This document shows positions 44,829-53,582 of a stretch of DNA of 64,000 bases, in pieces. How positions within the stretch are numbered: position 1 is the stretch's first letter; every line of letters starts with the position of its first letter. This DNA is from Thermobacillus sp. ZCTH02-B1. GTDB taxonomy: Bacteria > Bacillota > Bacilli > Paenibacillales > Paenibacillaceae. The stretch is taken from NCBI RefSeq assembly GCF_002159085.1, contig NZ_LZRU01000009.1, positions 372,001 to 436,000 on the forward strand. Reading direction: 5' to 3'. Under the pieces are notes generated by a model that saw only the letters and a list, made by a program, of their open reading frames with translations, made no database searches and was not told where the DNA came from. The translations under genes and the position numbers were made by a program.

Positions 44829-45884
44829 TTACGCATCGAATTCGTCCGCGTATCCGTCATCATCCGACGAAGCCGAGAAGGCCGACACCGTCGACGTGCC
44901 GAGCAGGTTGCTGGCGTCGCGAATCTGCTGTTCGATCCTGGCTGCGATCTCGGGATGGTCCTTCAGGAACTGCTTGGCATTCTCCCGGCCCTGGCCGAGA
45001 CGCTCGCCCTCGAACGAGAACCACGCGCCGCTCTTCTGGATGATGTCCAGCTCCGTGCCGATGTCGATCAGACTGCCTTCCTTCGAAATGCCTTCGCCGT
45101 ACATGATGTCGATCTCGCATTGCTTGAACGGCGGCGCCACCTTGTTCTTCACGACCTTGATGCGCGTCCGGTTGCCGACGATCTCGTTGCCCATCTTGAT
45201 CGTCTCGACGCGGCGGACCTCCAGCCGGACGCTGGCGTAGAATTTCAGCGCCCGTCCGCCCGGCGTCGTCTCCGGATTGCCGAACATGACGCCGACCTTC
45301 TCGCGAAGCTGGTTGATGAAGATCGCGATCGTCTTCGACTTGCTGATCGCGCCGGACAGCTTGCGCAGCGCCTGCGACATGAGCCGCGCCTGGAGGCCGA
45401 CGTGGGCGTCGCCCATCTCGCCCTCGATCTCGGCCTTCGGCACGAGCGCGGCGACCGAGTCGATGACGATGATGTCGATCGCACCGCTGCGCACCAGCGC
45501 CTCCGCGATCTCGAGCGCCTGCTCGCCCGTATCGGGCTGTGACAGCAGCAGCTCGTCGATGTTCACGCCGAGCCGGCCCGCGTAGATCGGGTCAAGCGCG
45601 TGCTCCGCGTCGATGAACGCGGCCGTGCCGCCGAGCTTCTGCACTTCGGCGATCGCATGGAGCGCGACCGTCGTCTTGCCCGACGACTCGGGACCGTAGA
45701 TCTCGATGATCCGGCCCCTCGGCATCCCGCCGACGCCGAGCGCGATATCCAGCGCAATGGACCCGCTGGGCACGGTCTCGACCTGCAGGCTGGCCTGCTC
45801 GCCCAGCTTCATGATGGAGCCTTTGCCGAACTGTTTCTCGATCTGGCGCAAAGCCATTTCCAACGCCGCACGGCGATCCGACAC
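44829..45884 (-). CDS. recA: Recombinase RecA
   Basis: Strand-exchange ATPase and SOS co-protease. 351 residues from GTG 45882-45884: Walker [10 protein letters not shown] (about 65-73), [29 protein letters not shown] (Walker B), the L2 loop with [23 protein letters not shown], and an acidic C-terminus. The normal family N-terminus ([19 protein letters not shown]) decides the start; the frame is open 28 codons further. LexA box and promoter lie directly upstream. Confidence 0.98.
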   Translation of the reverse strand: MSDRRAALEMALRQIEKQFGKGSIMKLGEQASLQVETVPSGSIALDIALGVGGMPRGRIIEIYGPESSGKTTVALHAIAEVQKLGGTAAFIDAEHALDPIYAGRLGVNIDELLLSQPDTGEQALEIAEALVRSGAIDIIVIDSVAALVPKAEIEGEMGDAHVGLQARLMSQALRKLSGAISKSKTIAIFINQLREKVGVMFGNPETTPGGRALKFYASVRLEVRRVETIKMGNEIVGNRTRIKVVKNKVAPPFKQCEIDIMYGEGISKEGSLIDIGTELDIIQKSGAWFSFEGERLGQGRENAKQFLKDHPEIAARIEQQIRDASNLLGTSTVSAFSASSDDDGYADEFDA

Positions 45885-45913
45885 AATACCACTTCCTTTG
45901 TCGTTATGATCCC

Positions 45914-45942
45914 ATATTAATGCATTTTCGGGCGGTTGCCAA
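45914..45942 (-). promoter_or_regulatory. recA promoter
   Basis: TTGGCA (45937-45942), 17 bases, TAATAT (45914-45919) on the minus strand. Confidence 0.7.
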
Positions 45943-45951
45943 GTCGTTTTT

Positions 45952-45965
45952 CGAACATATATTCG
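45952..45965. promoter_or_regulatory. LexA (SOS) box before recA
   Basis: CGAACATATATTCG differs at one base from the Bacillus box CGAACRNRYGTTCG. It lies 9 bases upstream of the -35 hexamer rather than over the core promoter. Confidence 0.8.
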
Positions 45966-46000
45966 CATTTTTTTTCCGGACAGGCCGGTCCGTGCTCATG

Positions 46001-46040
46001 AAAAAAGAACCGCAGCAAAGCACGCTTCGCCACGGTTCTT
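46001..46040 (-). terminator. Terminator after cinA
   Basis: An outer stem AAGAACCG/CGGTTCTT (46005-46012 with 46033-46040), an inner near-perfect stem, then TTTTTT on the minus strand (46001-46006). Confidence 0.85.
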
Positions 46041-46091
46041 CCGTACACCGAAACCCATTATATCCCGAGGGGAAACGGTTGGCAATTCCGT

Positions 46092-47351
46092 TCAAAAATT
46101 TGTCATACTTTCCTTCATCCGTTCCCAGAGCCGGTACAACGCGTGCTTCGCGGCGCGCAGCCGGACGCCGTCCCGCCCGCCCGACAGCTTCAGCTCGTGC
46201 ACATCCGTGCGGCCGCCGCGTTCGGCAAGCGCGACATAGACAAGGCCGGGGGGCTTGCCCTCCGCCGGCGACGGCCCGGCGACGCCGGTGGTCGCGAGCG
46301 CATAGTCCGCGCCGCAGCGCTCCAGCGTACGCTCGGCCATCAGCGCCGCGGTTTCGCCGCTGATCGCGCCGGGTGCGCCGGGCCCTTCGAGCAGTTCGGC
46401 CGGCAGGCCGAGCAGCTCGCGCTTCATCACGTTCGTATATACCACGAAGCCGCCTGCGAACGCCTCGCTGCTGCCCGGCACGCTCGTGATGAGCTCCGCG
46501 ATCAGCCCGCCCGTGCAGCTCTCCGCCGTCGCCGCCGTCCTGCCGGACGCCCGAAGCATGCCGACGACGGTTTCCTCGAGCGGCACATCTTCCTTCGCGT
46601 ACAGATACCGTCCGGCCAGCCGTTCGATCGCCCTGACCGTCTCCTCCAGTTTCGCCGCTGCCTCCGCCTCGTCCGCCGCCTTTGTCGAGAGCCGGATCGC
46701 CACTTCCCCTTCCTTCGCGTACGGCGCGATCGTCGGGTCGGTCTGTCCCCGGATCAGATCGATCAGCAGATGTTCGAGCGCCGACTCGCCGATGCCGGCG
46801 AAGCGGAGCGTGAGCGAATGGAGCGGGCGGCTCTCCCCGAGCAGCCGAAGCAGCCAGCGGGTGGCCGGCCCGTCGAACATCGCCTGCATCTCGACCGGCG
46901 GACCCGGCAGCAATATGTAATGCGTGCCGTCCGCGGTGAGCGCGTTGCCGACCGCCATCCCCTTCTCGTTCGGCAGCGGCTCGCTGCCTTCGATCATGAG
47001 CGCCTGCCGCCTGTTGCTCTCGATCCGGATCAGATTTCCCGCCAGCCGCTCTTCGATTTTCCGGAGCGACGGCTCGTGGATGACCAGCTTCCTCCCGAGA
47101 TATTCGGCGAGCACGTCCTTCGTCAGATCGTCCTGCGTCGGCCCGAGGCCGCCCGTGAAGATCAGGAGATCCGCGCGGCTCCGCGCCGTCTCGATCGCAC
47201 TGCGGATCCGGCCCGCGTTGTCACCGACGACCGTCTGGAAGTATACGTCGATGCCGAGCGCGGCCAGCCGCTGTGACAAATACTGCGCGTTCGTGTTGAC
47301 GATTTGTCCGAGCAGCAGCTCCGTCCCCACGGCGATGATTTCGGCTTTCAA
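46092..47351 (-). CDS. cinA: CinA family competence/damage-inducible protein
   Basis: Predicted nicotinamide-nucleotide amidohydrolase and/or ADP-ribose pyrophosphatase, 419 residues. The N-terminal MoCF-like domain is complete (EIIAVGTELLLGQIVNTNAQYL, FTGGLGPTQDDLTKDV), and the C-terminal amidase domain has ATAESCTGGLIAELITSVPGSS and GVAGPSP. It lies upstream of recA as in B. subtilis. The 115-bp repeat array occupies the region before its start. Confidence 0.94.
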   Translation of the reverse strand: MKAEIIAVGTELLLGQIVNTNAQYLSQRLAALGIDVYFQTVVGDNAGRIRSAIETARSRADLLIFTGGLGPTQDDLTKDVLAEYLGRKLVIHEPSLRKIEERLAGNLIRIESNRRQALMIEGSEPLPNEKGMAVGNALTADGTHYILLPGPPVEMQAMFDGPATRWLLRLLGESRPLHSLTLRFAGIGESALEHLLIDLIRGQTDPTIAPYAKEGEVAIRLSTKAADEAEAAAKLEETVRAIERLAGRYLYAKEDVPLEETVVGMLRASGRTAATAESCTGGLIAELITSVPGSSEAFAGGFVVYTNVMKRELLGLPAELLEGPGAPGAISGETAALMAERTLERCGADYALATTGVAGPSPAEGKPPGLVYVALAERGGRTDVHELKLSGGRDGVRLRAAKHALYRLWERMKESMTNF

Positions 47352-47572
47352 CGGTCATGACCCCTTTCGCGCGCCGCGCCTTGCCTCGCATGGCCGGCGC
47401 TGTCGGCCCGGATGGTGAAGAGCCGGTTCGATCTTTGAATCAAGCATATTTCAAGCATACAAGGGAGCGCTAAGGTAATGCAACCGGAAGACGCCAGCAC
47501 GAGGCTTACCCTCCCGCTCCCGCGCAAACCCGCATGGCGATCCCCGCGTCCTTCCGCTGCCCGCCGGGGGTG

Positions 47573-48235
47573 AATAACGGTCTGTGAGACCGTTAACGAC
47601 GGCCCGAACCGGGCTCGAAGGCGCATTAACGGTCTGCGGAACCGTTATGCCCGCCTGATGCGGGCCTTCCCCCACGCGCCGCGTGCGAATAACGGTCTGT
47701 GAGACCGTTAACGACGGCCCGAACCGGGCTCGAAGGCGCATTAACGGTCTGCGGAACCGTTATGTCCGCCTGATGCGGGCGTTCCCCCGCCCCCTGTGCG
47801 CAAATAACGGTCTGTGAGACCGTTAACGACGGCCCGAACCGGGCTCGAAGGCGCATTAACGGTCTGCGGGACCGTTATGTCCGCCTGATGCGGGCGTTCC
47901 CCCGCCCCCTGTGCGCAAATAACGGTCTGTGAGACCGTTAACGACCGCCCGAACCGGGCTCGAAGGCGCATTAACGGTCTGCGGGACCGTTATGCCCGCC
48001 TGATGCGGGCGTTCCCCCGCCCCCTGTGCGCAAATAACGGTCTGTGAGACCGTTAACGACCGCCCGAACCGGGCTCGAAGGCGCGTTAACGGTCTGCGGG
48101 ACCGTTATGCCCGCCTGAAGTGGGCGTTCCCCCACACGCCGCGTGCGAATAACGGTCTGCGGAACCGCTAACGGCCGCCCGGACCGGGTTCAAAAGCGCG
48201 TTAACGTTCTGTGAGACCGTTAATAGGGACGCGTG
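47573..48235. repeat. 115-bp tandem repeat array with four inverted repeats per unit
   Basis: Six head-to-tail units start at 47573, 47688, 47803, 47918, 48033 and 48148, exactly 115 bases apart; the last is partial and diverged. Each unit holds four inverted repeats in series: (i) TAACGGTCT-GTG-AGACCGTTA, (ii) GCCCG-AAC-CGGGC, (iii) TAACGGT-CTGCGGA-ACCGTTA, (iv) GCCCGC-CTGAT-GCGGGC. Several differences between units keep the pairing (unit 5 arm iv uses a G-U pair; units 3-5 lengthen arm iii by one pair). In unit 6 the CTGCGGA and CTGTGAG cores have swapped places. The array lies between pgsA and cinA, both on the minus strand. Open frames across it shift each unit, so it is not coding. Confidence 0.93.
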
Positions 48236-48434
48236 TGCGACTCCTCCGGGCCGTCGTCCCCTTCCGTCCACAGGATGCGAAATCGGGGACGATCGACAAG
48301 TCCCCCGCTGCATTCCGTTGGCGGATCCATGTCCGACTAACGCCGACCGGGACACGATCCGCTGCCCGTTTGCCCGCCCGGAGCCTACATAACAGGCCGA
48401 CATGCGCAACGTCGGCGGCACCGCCATACAAGCC

Positions 48435-48462
48435 GGGCGGAGACACATTCCCGTCTCCGCCC
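48435..48462 (-). terminator. Hairpin after pgsA
   Basis: GGGCGGAGAC/GTCTCCGCCC, a 10-bp stem with an 8-base loop 10 bases after the pgsA stop. The minus-strand flank GGCTTGTAT is a poor T tract, so read-through into the array is possible. Between 48236 and 48434 nothing else was seen. Confidence 0.55.
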
Positions 48463-48472
48463 GTTGGGCCGC

Positions 48473-49048
48473 CTATTGCACCGGAATGAGATCCTTGTTC
48501 TTGACGAAATAGTCGATACCCGAGTATACGGTGATGACGGCCGCCACCCAGGTCATTGCGACATCGAACGGAATGCCGACCAGCGCGAACGGAAAGTTGT
48601 TGATCAGGAGGGCAATGATCATCGTGATCTGCACGCCGGTCTTCCATTTGCCCCAGCGGCTGGCGGCGAGCACCTTCCCTTCGAGCAGGGCGACCTGCCG
48701 GAGGCCCGTCACGGCGAACTCGCGGCTGATGATGACGATCGCGATCCAGGCGTCGAGCTTGCCCATCTCGACGAGCGAGATCAGCACGGCCGCGACGAGC
48801 AGCTTGTCCGCGAGCGGATCAAGCAGCTTTCCCAGATTCGTCACCAGCTTGTTCTTTCGCGCAATGTAACCGTCCAGCCCGTCCGTGCTCGCGGCGATGA
48901 TGAAGATGAGCGCGGCGACGATCTGGTTGTAGGTGATCGAGAAATTTTCGAATTTGATCGGCGCGAAATCGATCTTTGCAAGCAGGAAGAACATGATGAT
49001 CGGGACAAGGAAGATGCGCGCCAGCGTGATGCGGTTGGCGAGATTCAC
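48473..49048 (-). CDS. pgsA: CDP-diacylglycerol-glycerol-3-phosphate 3-phosphatidyltransferase
   Basis: Makes phosphatidylglycerophosphate, the committed step to phosphatidylglycerol. The 191-residue membrane protein has the CDP-alcohol phosphotransferase motif (DGLDGYIAR, then GKLLDPLADK, about 56-82). Its GTG start (49046-49048) overlaps the rimO stop, so the two are coupled. Same relative place as in B. subtilis (between ymfM and cinA). Confidence 0.95.
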   Translation of the reverse strand: MNLANRITLARIFLVPIIMFFLLAKIDFAPIKFENFSITYNQIVAALIFIIAASTDGLDGYIARKNKLVTNLGKLLDPLADKLLVAAVLISLVEMGKLDAWIAIVIISREFAVTGLRQVALLEGKVLAASRWGKWKTGVQITMIIALLINNFPFALVGIPFDVAMTWVAAVITVYSGIDYFVKNKDLIPVQ

Positions 49049-50373
49049 ACCACTCCCTCCCCGGACAGGTCATACTCGTAGGCGTGCGTGATGCGGACGC
49101 GCTGAATCGTACCGATCTCCGGACGGCAGCCGGTGATGAATACCTCGCCGTCGATCTCGGGAGCGTCATATTGGGAGCGGCCGACGTAGACGTCGCTCCG
49201 TCCGTCGTACCGCTCGACCAGCACGTCGATAACCTGCCCGATGCGTTTCGCGGATGCCTGCTTCGACACTTCGCGCTGCACTTCCATGAGCACCGCCGCG
49301 CGATATTCCTTCACATCCTCCGGCACCTGGTCCGGGAGCCTCGCGGCCGGCGTATCTTCCTCCTTCGAATAGGTGAACACGCCCAGCCGGTCGAACTGCA
49401 TCTCGCGGACGAATTCGCACAGCCGCTCGAAATGCTCCTCCGTCTCGCCCGGAAAGCCGACGATGATGGACGTGCGGATCGCGGCGTCCGGAATGCGCGC
49501 GCGGATCTTCGCGATCAGCTCGCGGGCATCCCGTTGCCGGCCGGGCCGGCGCATCCGCTTCAGGATGAAATTCTCGCTGTGCTGCAGCGGGATGTCGAAA
49601 TAATTGCAGATCTTCGGGTTGTTCGCGAACGTCTCGATCAGCTCGTCCGTGAAAAATCCGGGATAGGCGTAATGAAGCCGCACCCAGGCGATGCCATCGA
49701 CCTCGCTCACGCGGTTCAGCAACTCGGGCAGCTTGAACGTCCCGTACAGATCGGTGCCGTAATTCGTGGAGTCCTGGGCGATCAGGCAGATCTCCTTCAC
49801 GCCCTGGGCCGCCAGCGTCTCGACCTCGCGGACGATCGATTCGATCGAGCGGCTGCGGAATTTGCCGCGCATGAGCGGAATGCTGCAGAACGTGCAGGCG
49901 TTGTCGCAGCCCTCCGCAATCTTCACATATGCGGTATGGCGCGGGCGCATGACGCGGCGCGGAAGCGCCCGTTCATAATCGAAAGCCGGATGCCCCACCC
50001 GCACCGGCTTCTTCCCGCGCAGCGCCTCGTCCACGATATCGGCGATATGGTGGAAATCGCCGGTTCCGACGATGCCGTCGATCTCGGGCATCTCCCGCAT
50101 CAGCTCCTCCTTGTACCGCTGCGTGAGACACCCCGAGACGATGAGCGCCTTCAGCTTCCCGGTCTCCTTCAGTTCGGCCAGCTCGAGAATCGTGTTGATC
50201 GACTCTTCCTTCGCCGCATCGATGAAACCGCATGTATTGACGATAACGACCGTCGCATCCTCCGGACGGTCGACCAGTTCGTAACCGCGCTCGTGCACGA
50301 GACCGGACATGATCTCCGAATCGACGAGATTTTTCTCGCAGCCGAGCGTGACGACGCTTACCTTCTCTCTCAT
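49045..50373 (-). CDS. rimO: Ribosomal protein S12 methylthiotransferase
   Basis: Radical SAM enzyme that methylthiolates Asp of ribosomal protein S12. The 442-residue protein has N-terminal cysteines (LGCEKNLVDSE, NTCGFID, SGCLTQRY), the radical SAM motif CDNACTFC (about 148-155) and a C-terminal TRAM domain. It is distinguished from the window's MiaB by its shorter N-terminus and the GCEKN motif. ATG 50371-50373 with GGAGG 7 bases before. B. subtilis itself lacks rimO at this locus. Confidence 0.95.
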   Translation of the reverse strand: MREKVSVVTLGCEKNLVDSEIMSGLVHERGYELVDRPEDATVVIVNTCGFIDAAKEESINTILELAELKETGKLKALIVSGCLTQRYKEELMREMPEIDGIVGTGDFHHIADIVDEALRGKKPVRVGHPAFDYERALPRRVMRPRHTAYVKIAEGCDNACTFCSIPLMRGKFRSRSIESIVREVETLAAQGVKEICLIAQDSTNYGTDLYGTFKLPELLNRVSEVDGIAWVRLHYAYPGFFTDELIETFANNPKICNYFDIPLQHSENFILKRMRRPGRQRDARELIAKIRARIPDAAIRTSIIVGFPGETEEHFERLCEFVREMQFDRLGVFTYSKEEDTPAARLPDQVPEDVKEYRAAVLMEVQREVSKQASAKRIGQVIDVLVERYDGRSDVYVGRSQYDAPEIDGEVFITGCRPEIGTIQRVRITHAYEYDLSGEGVV

Positions 50374-50412
50374 GCAGCATCCTCCAGACCGTGCCCGCAA
50401 ACTGTCCAATTC

Positions 50413-50442
50413 AGTATAATACACGGGCAAAACGGCTGTCAA
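50413..50442 (-). promoter_or_regulatory. Sigma-A promoter for rimO-pgsA
   Basis: TTGACA (50437-50442), 18 bases, TATACT (50413-50418) on the minus strand. Its -35 overlaps the T tract of the yajQ terminator. Confidence 0.75.
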
Positions 50443-50493
50443 AAAGAAGGCGGACCCGCACGGACCGCAAAGAGCGGACCGCACGAGTCTGCC
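50441..50493 (-). terminator. Terminator after yajQ
   Basis: GGCGGAC (50449-50455) pairs with GTCTGCC (50487-50493, one G-U), with inner pairing, then TTCTTTTTG on the minus strand. Confidence 0.65.
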
Positions 50494-50494
50494 G

Positions 50495-50989
50495 TCAGGA
50501 CCGATAGTTGGTAAACTGGAGTTCGATGCCGACGTCGGCATCCTTCAGCATCCGGATGACCGCCTGCAGATCGTCGCGGCTCTTGCCCGATACGCGGATT
50601 TGGTCGCCCTGGATCTGGCTCTTCACCTTCAGCTTCGAATCGCGGATGATCGTGTTGATCTTTTTCGCCGCTTCCTGGTCGATGCCCTGTTTCAGCCGGA
50701 TCCGCTGGCGCACGGTGCCCTGCGCGGCCGGCTCGACCCTGCCGTACTCCAGGTTGCGGATCGGTACGCCGCGCTTTACCAGTTTGCCCTGCAAAATGTC
50801 AATGACGTTCTTCAGCTTGTATTCGTCGTCCGACACGACGACGAGCTCGTCCTTCTCGATCTCGATGCTGCTCTTCGAGCCCTTGAAATCGAAGCGGGTC
50901 TCGATCTCCTTCATCGCCTGCCGGACGGCGTTGTTCACCTCCTGCATGTCCACCCTCGAGACGATGTCGAAAGACGCTTCCGAAGCCAT
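50495..50989 (-). CDS. yajQ: YajQ family nucleotide-binding protein
   Basis: A 164-residue YajQ protein with two ferredoxin-like domains ([17 protein letters not shown] at 6-22; [18 protein letters not shown]). Some homologues bind cyclic di-GMP or nucleic acid. ATG 50987-50989 is preceded by AAGGAG at 8 bases. It is flanked by terminators and is probably transcribed alone. Confidence 0.93.
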   Translation of the reverse strand: MASEASFDIVSRVDMQEVNNAVRQAMKEIETRFDFKGSKSSIEIEKDELVVVSDDEYKLKNVIDILQGKLVKRGVPIRNLEYGRVEPAAQGTVRQRIRLKQGIDQEAAKKINTIIRDSKLKVKSQIQGDQIRVSGKSRDDLQAVIRMLKDADVGIELQFTNYRS

Positions 50990-51057
50990 GGGACGCACTC
51001 CTTCCACAAAGTTCCTGCCTCGCATTCTAGCATATCATGTTGCGGGACAAGACGAAA

Positions 51058-51089
51058 GCCGCCCGGGCTGCCTGAGGCAGCCGGGCGGC
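51058..51089 (-). terminator. Terminator after the 53-residue membrane peptide
   Basis: Long stem GCCGCCCGGGCTGCC/GGCAGCCGGGCGGC with a one-base bulge and TGA loop; the minus flank GGCTTTCG is a short T tract. Confidence 0.65.
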
Positions 51090-51116
51090 CGTGTGTTCCG
51101 TGCGTTGCCGGCGGGC

Positions 51117-51278
51117 TTACCGCCCGCGCGCCGGACTTCTGAACATGTCGAGGATGCCGAGCACGACGTGGGCAAGTCCGAAGCCGAGTATGCCGTAACC
51201 CCAGGCGTTCGGAATCAGCGACCAGCCGAGCAGGCTGACGACGACGCCGAGACCGGTCACGATCCAGCTTGTGGTCAT
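51117..51278 (-). CDS. 53-residue two-helix membrane peptide
   Basis: A short gene with ATG 51276-51278, CGGAG 8 bases upstream and TAA at 51117-51119. The peptide begins MTTSWIVTGLGVVVSLLGW and has two hydrophobic helices (about 4-19 and 27-45) ending in DMFRSPARGR. The hydrophobic pattern, ribosome site and following terminator support a real gene. No named family recognised. It lies between rodZ-like ymfM (69 bases upstream) and yajQ. Confidence 0.7.
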   Translation of the reverse strand: MTTSWIVTGLGVVVSLLGWSLIPNAWGYGILGFGLAHVVLGILDMFRSPARGR

Positions 51279-51347
51279 GCAAACCGCTCCGTTTCGTGTG
51301 GAATGACTATTGTCGCCGTCATTGTGCCCGCCGGTCCCGCCTTTTAT

Positions 51348-52277
51348 TCATCCCGCCGGATTCCCCGCCGGATTCGCGGCCGCGCCGCCGTCCGTCCCTT
51401 CTGCCGGCTCGATCAGGAAACGGCGGACGTCGGTGTCGCCGTCCGGCAGCACGACGCCGTCGATCCGGATCTCGACGCTCCGCGTCGAGCCGATGTTCAG
51501 ATACACCGGACCCTCCAGATCATAGGAAATGAGGACGGGCCCCCGCTCTTCCTTGTAATGAATCTTCTCGCCGTTCCGGCTTCCCGCGCGGATCTCGACC
51601 CAGCTGCGCATGCCGTCCGCCACCTCGATTTCGTAGCGGTGGACGCCGGCGGGCGAGACGGCATACCGCTCGGTATTTCCGGTCCTTTCGATGAAGGTGA
51701 GCGTCGTTTCCACCGTCTCCGGCTCGTCCTGTACGAGCGGCGCCTCCGTCCCCGCATCTTCCGACCCCGCGGCCTCCGTGCCTCCCCCGACCGCGCCGGC
51801 CTGGTTCTCCTCCGCCCCGGTATCCGGCTCGATCGCTTCGGTGATCGGCGTCGTATTGTCCGCCGTCCGCTTGTCACCGGCGTCCTGGTTTTTCACCACA
51901 TAGGTATAGATCACCGCGCCGATCAGCAGCAAAAAGGACCACATGAGCACCCGGAAGCCCCATTTGCCCCACCGGTCCGAGGAACGAACCGAAGCGCGCC
52001 TGGGCTTGACCATCGGTTGATCCGCCGCGACGTCCGCCGCGGGCGACGGAAGTTCCCGCTGATAGAGGCGAAACACTTCTTCCGCGTCAAGGCCGACCGT
52101 CTCCGCATAGCTTTTGACGAAAGCGCGGGCGTAGAAACTGCCGGGCAGTACTTTGTAGTCGCCTTCCTCGATGGCTTCCAGATAGCGTTTGCGAATCTTC
52201 GTGATGTCCTGTACATCGTCCAGCGTGTAGCCGCGCTGCTCACGGGCGTTGCGGAGCAGTTTGCCCAGTTCCGACAA
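51348..52277 (-). CDS. rodZ: RodZ-like protein (YmfM), HTH and DUF4115
   Basis: Membrane protein linking cell shape machinery, 309 residues. N-terminal helix-turn-helix (LGKLLRNAREQRGYTLDDVQDITKI, about 4-28), one membrane helix (about 110-128), a Glu/Ala-rich linker, and a C-terminal DUF4115 domain (about 200-290). The TTG at 52275-52277 is the start: GGAGGT lies 7 bases before. Same place as B. subtilis ymfM, but pgsA is not directly next here; yajQ, rimO and a small gene lie between. Confidence 0.9.
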   Translation of the reverse strand: MSELGKLLRNAREQRGYTLDDVQDITKIRKRYLEAIEEGDYKVLPGSFYARAFVKSYAETVGLDAEEVFRLYQRELPSPAADVAADQPMVKPRRASVRSSDRWGKWGFRVLMWSFLLLIGAVIYTYVVKNQDAGDKRTADNTTPITEAIEPDTGAEENQAGAVGGGTEAAGSEDAGTEAPLVQDEPETVETTLTFIERTGNTERYAVSPAGVHRYEIEVADGMRSWVEIRAGSRNGEKIHYKEERGPVLISYDLEGPVYLNIGSTRSVEIRIDGVVLPDGDTDVRRFLIEPAEGTDGGAAANPAGNPAG

Positions 52278-52305
52278 TTCGCACACCTCCAGGGGACTTC
52301 TTCGT

Positions 52306-53073
52306 TCACAGGTCGTCCAGGAATTCCGGGCTGAACGATTCGTATGTAATCTCCTCATCCGGCGAGTTGCGCAGTTCGATGATGCAATCGAACAGACCCG
52401 GGTCGAAGCCCGTCTCCCGCACGAAAATGTCGGGATGCTCGATGACCTTCGTGCAAGGCATGGCCATGATTTCCTTCAGCAGCGCGTCGTGCCGCTCGTT
52501 CGAACGAAGCGTGCTGACGATGCCGTCGATGATGAAAATGTTGTTCGGATTCCGCTCCTCGGGGGACAGCTGGCTTCGCACCGTCTGGCGCAGCATCGTC
52601 GAGGACAGGAAGGTCCACCGCTTGTTGGCGCACACGCTGCCCGCGATGATCGATTCGGTCTTGCCGACGCGCGGCATCCCTCTGAGCCCGATCACCTGGT
52701 GGCCTTCCCGCTTGAACAGCTCGCCGAGAAAATCGACCAGGAGACCCAGCTCGTCGCGGACAAACCGGAACGTCTTCCGGTCATCCGAATCCCGGTTGAT
52801 GTATCGTCCGTGGCGGACGGCCAGAATGTCGACCAGCTTGGGAGGACGCAGCGCGTTGACGGTGATGCTGTCCACCTTTTTGAGCAGATTGCCCAGCAGC
52901 AGGATCTTCTCGTCGTCATCCGTCTGCAGCAGCATGCCGCGCGTCCGGTCCTCCACGCCGTTGATCGTCAGGATGTTCACTTCGAGCATGCCGAGCAGTG
53001 AGGCGATATCGCCGAGCAGACCGGGGCGGTTCTTGTGGATCGTGTATTCCATGTACCATTGCTTCAATTCCAA
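52306..53073 (-). CDS. ymfK: DUF3388 protein YmfK
   Basis: A 255-residue protein with an ACT-like N-terminal part (YTIHKNRPGLLGDIASLLGMLEVNI, about 10-34) and a P-loop-like segment GMPRVGKTES (about 132-141) with later hydrophobic strand IFIIDGI, so a nucleotide-binding role is possible (inference). Start TTG 53071-53073; an ATG seven codons in is an alternative. Conserved order with ymfJ and ymfM. Function unknown. Confidence 0.87.
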   Translation of the reverse strand: MELKQWYMEYTIHKNRPGLLGDIASLLGMLEVNILTINGVEDRTRGMLLQTDDDEKILLLGNLLKKVDSITVNALRPPKLVDILAVRHGRYINRDSDDRKTFRFVRDELGLLVDFLGELFKREGHQVIGLRGMPRVGKTESIIAGSVCANKRWTFLSSTMLRQTVRSQLSPEERNPNNIFIIDGIVSTLRSNERHDALLKEIMAMPCTKVIEHPDIFVRETGFDPGLFDCIIELRNSPDEEITYESFSPEFLDDL

Positions 53074-53172
53074 GACACCATCACTCCGGTCTGGTGTGAA
53101 TCAGGTCACATTTTCTGTTCTTTTTCTACAATTCCCGCCATAATTCCTGCACACACGAGGAAGACAGCAGGA

Positions 53173-53199
53173 AAAGCCTCCGCTCCCCGGGAGGCTTTC
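53173..53199 (-). terminator. Terminator after ymfJ
   Basis: AAAGCCTCC/GGAGGCTTT stem (53174-53182 with 53191-53199), followed by TTCC on the minus strand. Confidence 0.65.
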
Positions 53200-53215
53200 C
53201 GTGACTGATCCGAAG

Positions 53216-53470
53216 TTATGCGCTCTTCTCCGCAAGCTTGACCATCAAGCGCGCGATCGCTTTCCGCTCCTCGGTGTCGCCGACGTCCCACAGTTCCTTG
53301 AGCAGGCGTTCCTCGTCGTTCTTCGGGTCGACTTTCTCGTCGAGAAATTCGCCGATCTCGAAGGCGAGCTTGTTGATCGTCTCTTCGCTCAGCCCGATCT
53401 CCTTCGCCTTCTTCACGCGCTCGCCCAGAAAATGCTTCCAATGTTCGAATTTCGTCAGTACCGTCGACAT
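53216..53470 (-). CDS. ymfJ: DUF3243 protein YmfJ
   Basis: Small soluble helical protein (84 residues) with the DUF3243 pattern (FEHWKHFLGERVKKAKEIGLSE, IGEFLDEKVDPKNDEERLL). ATG 53468-53470 follows AAGGAGG at 8 bases. Conserved order ymfI-ymfJ-ymfK. Function unknown. Confidence 0.9.
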   Translation of the reverse strand: MSTVLTKFEHWKHFLGERVKKAKEIGLSEETINKLAFEIGEFLDEKVDPKNDEERLLKELWDVGDTEERKAIARLMVKLAEKSA

Positions 53471-53582
53471 GCTTTCTGCCTCCTTCGTCTCGTTGTGCGA
53501 CAAGCAAGTCAACGGTCATAGTGTGGGCGGGGATCATCCCGATTATTCGACGCCGGAAGTGCGGGAAAGGTTGCAGGCCCGG

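Noticed and set aside
47573-48235. CRISPR array
   Set aside because: Units are near-identical over their full 115 bases with no variable spacers, and no cas genes are near.
47451-48448. Open frames across the 115-bp array (minus strand, 76-120 codons)
   Set aside because: 115 is not a multiple of three, so the frame changes each unit; the peptides repeat only because the DNA repeats, and none has a ribosome site or family match.
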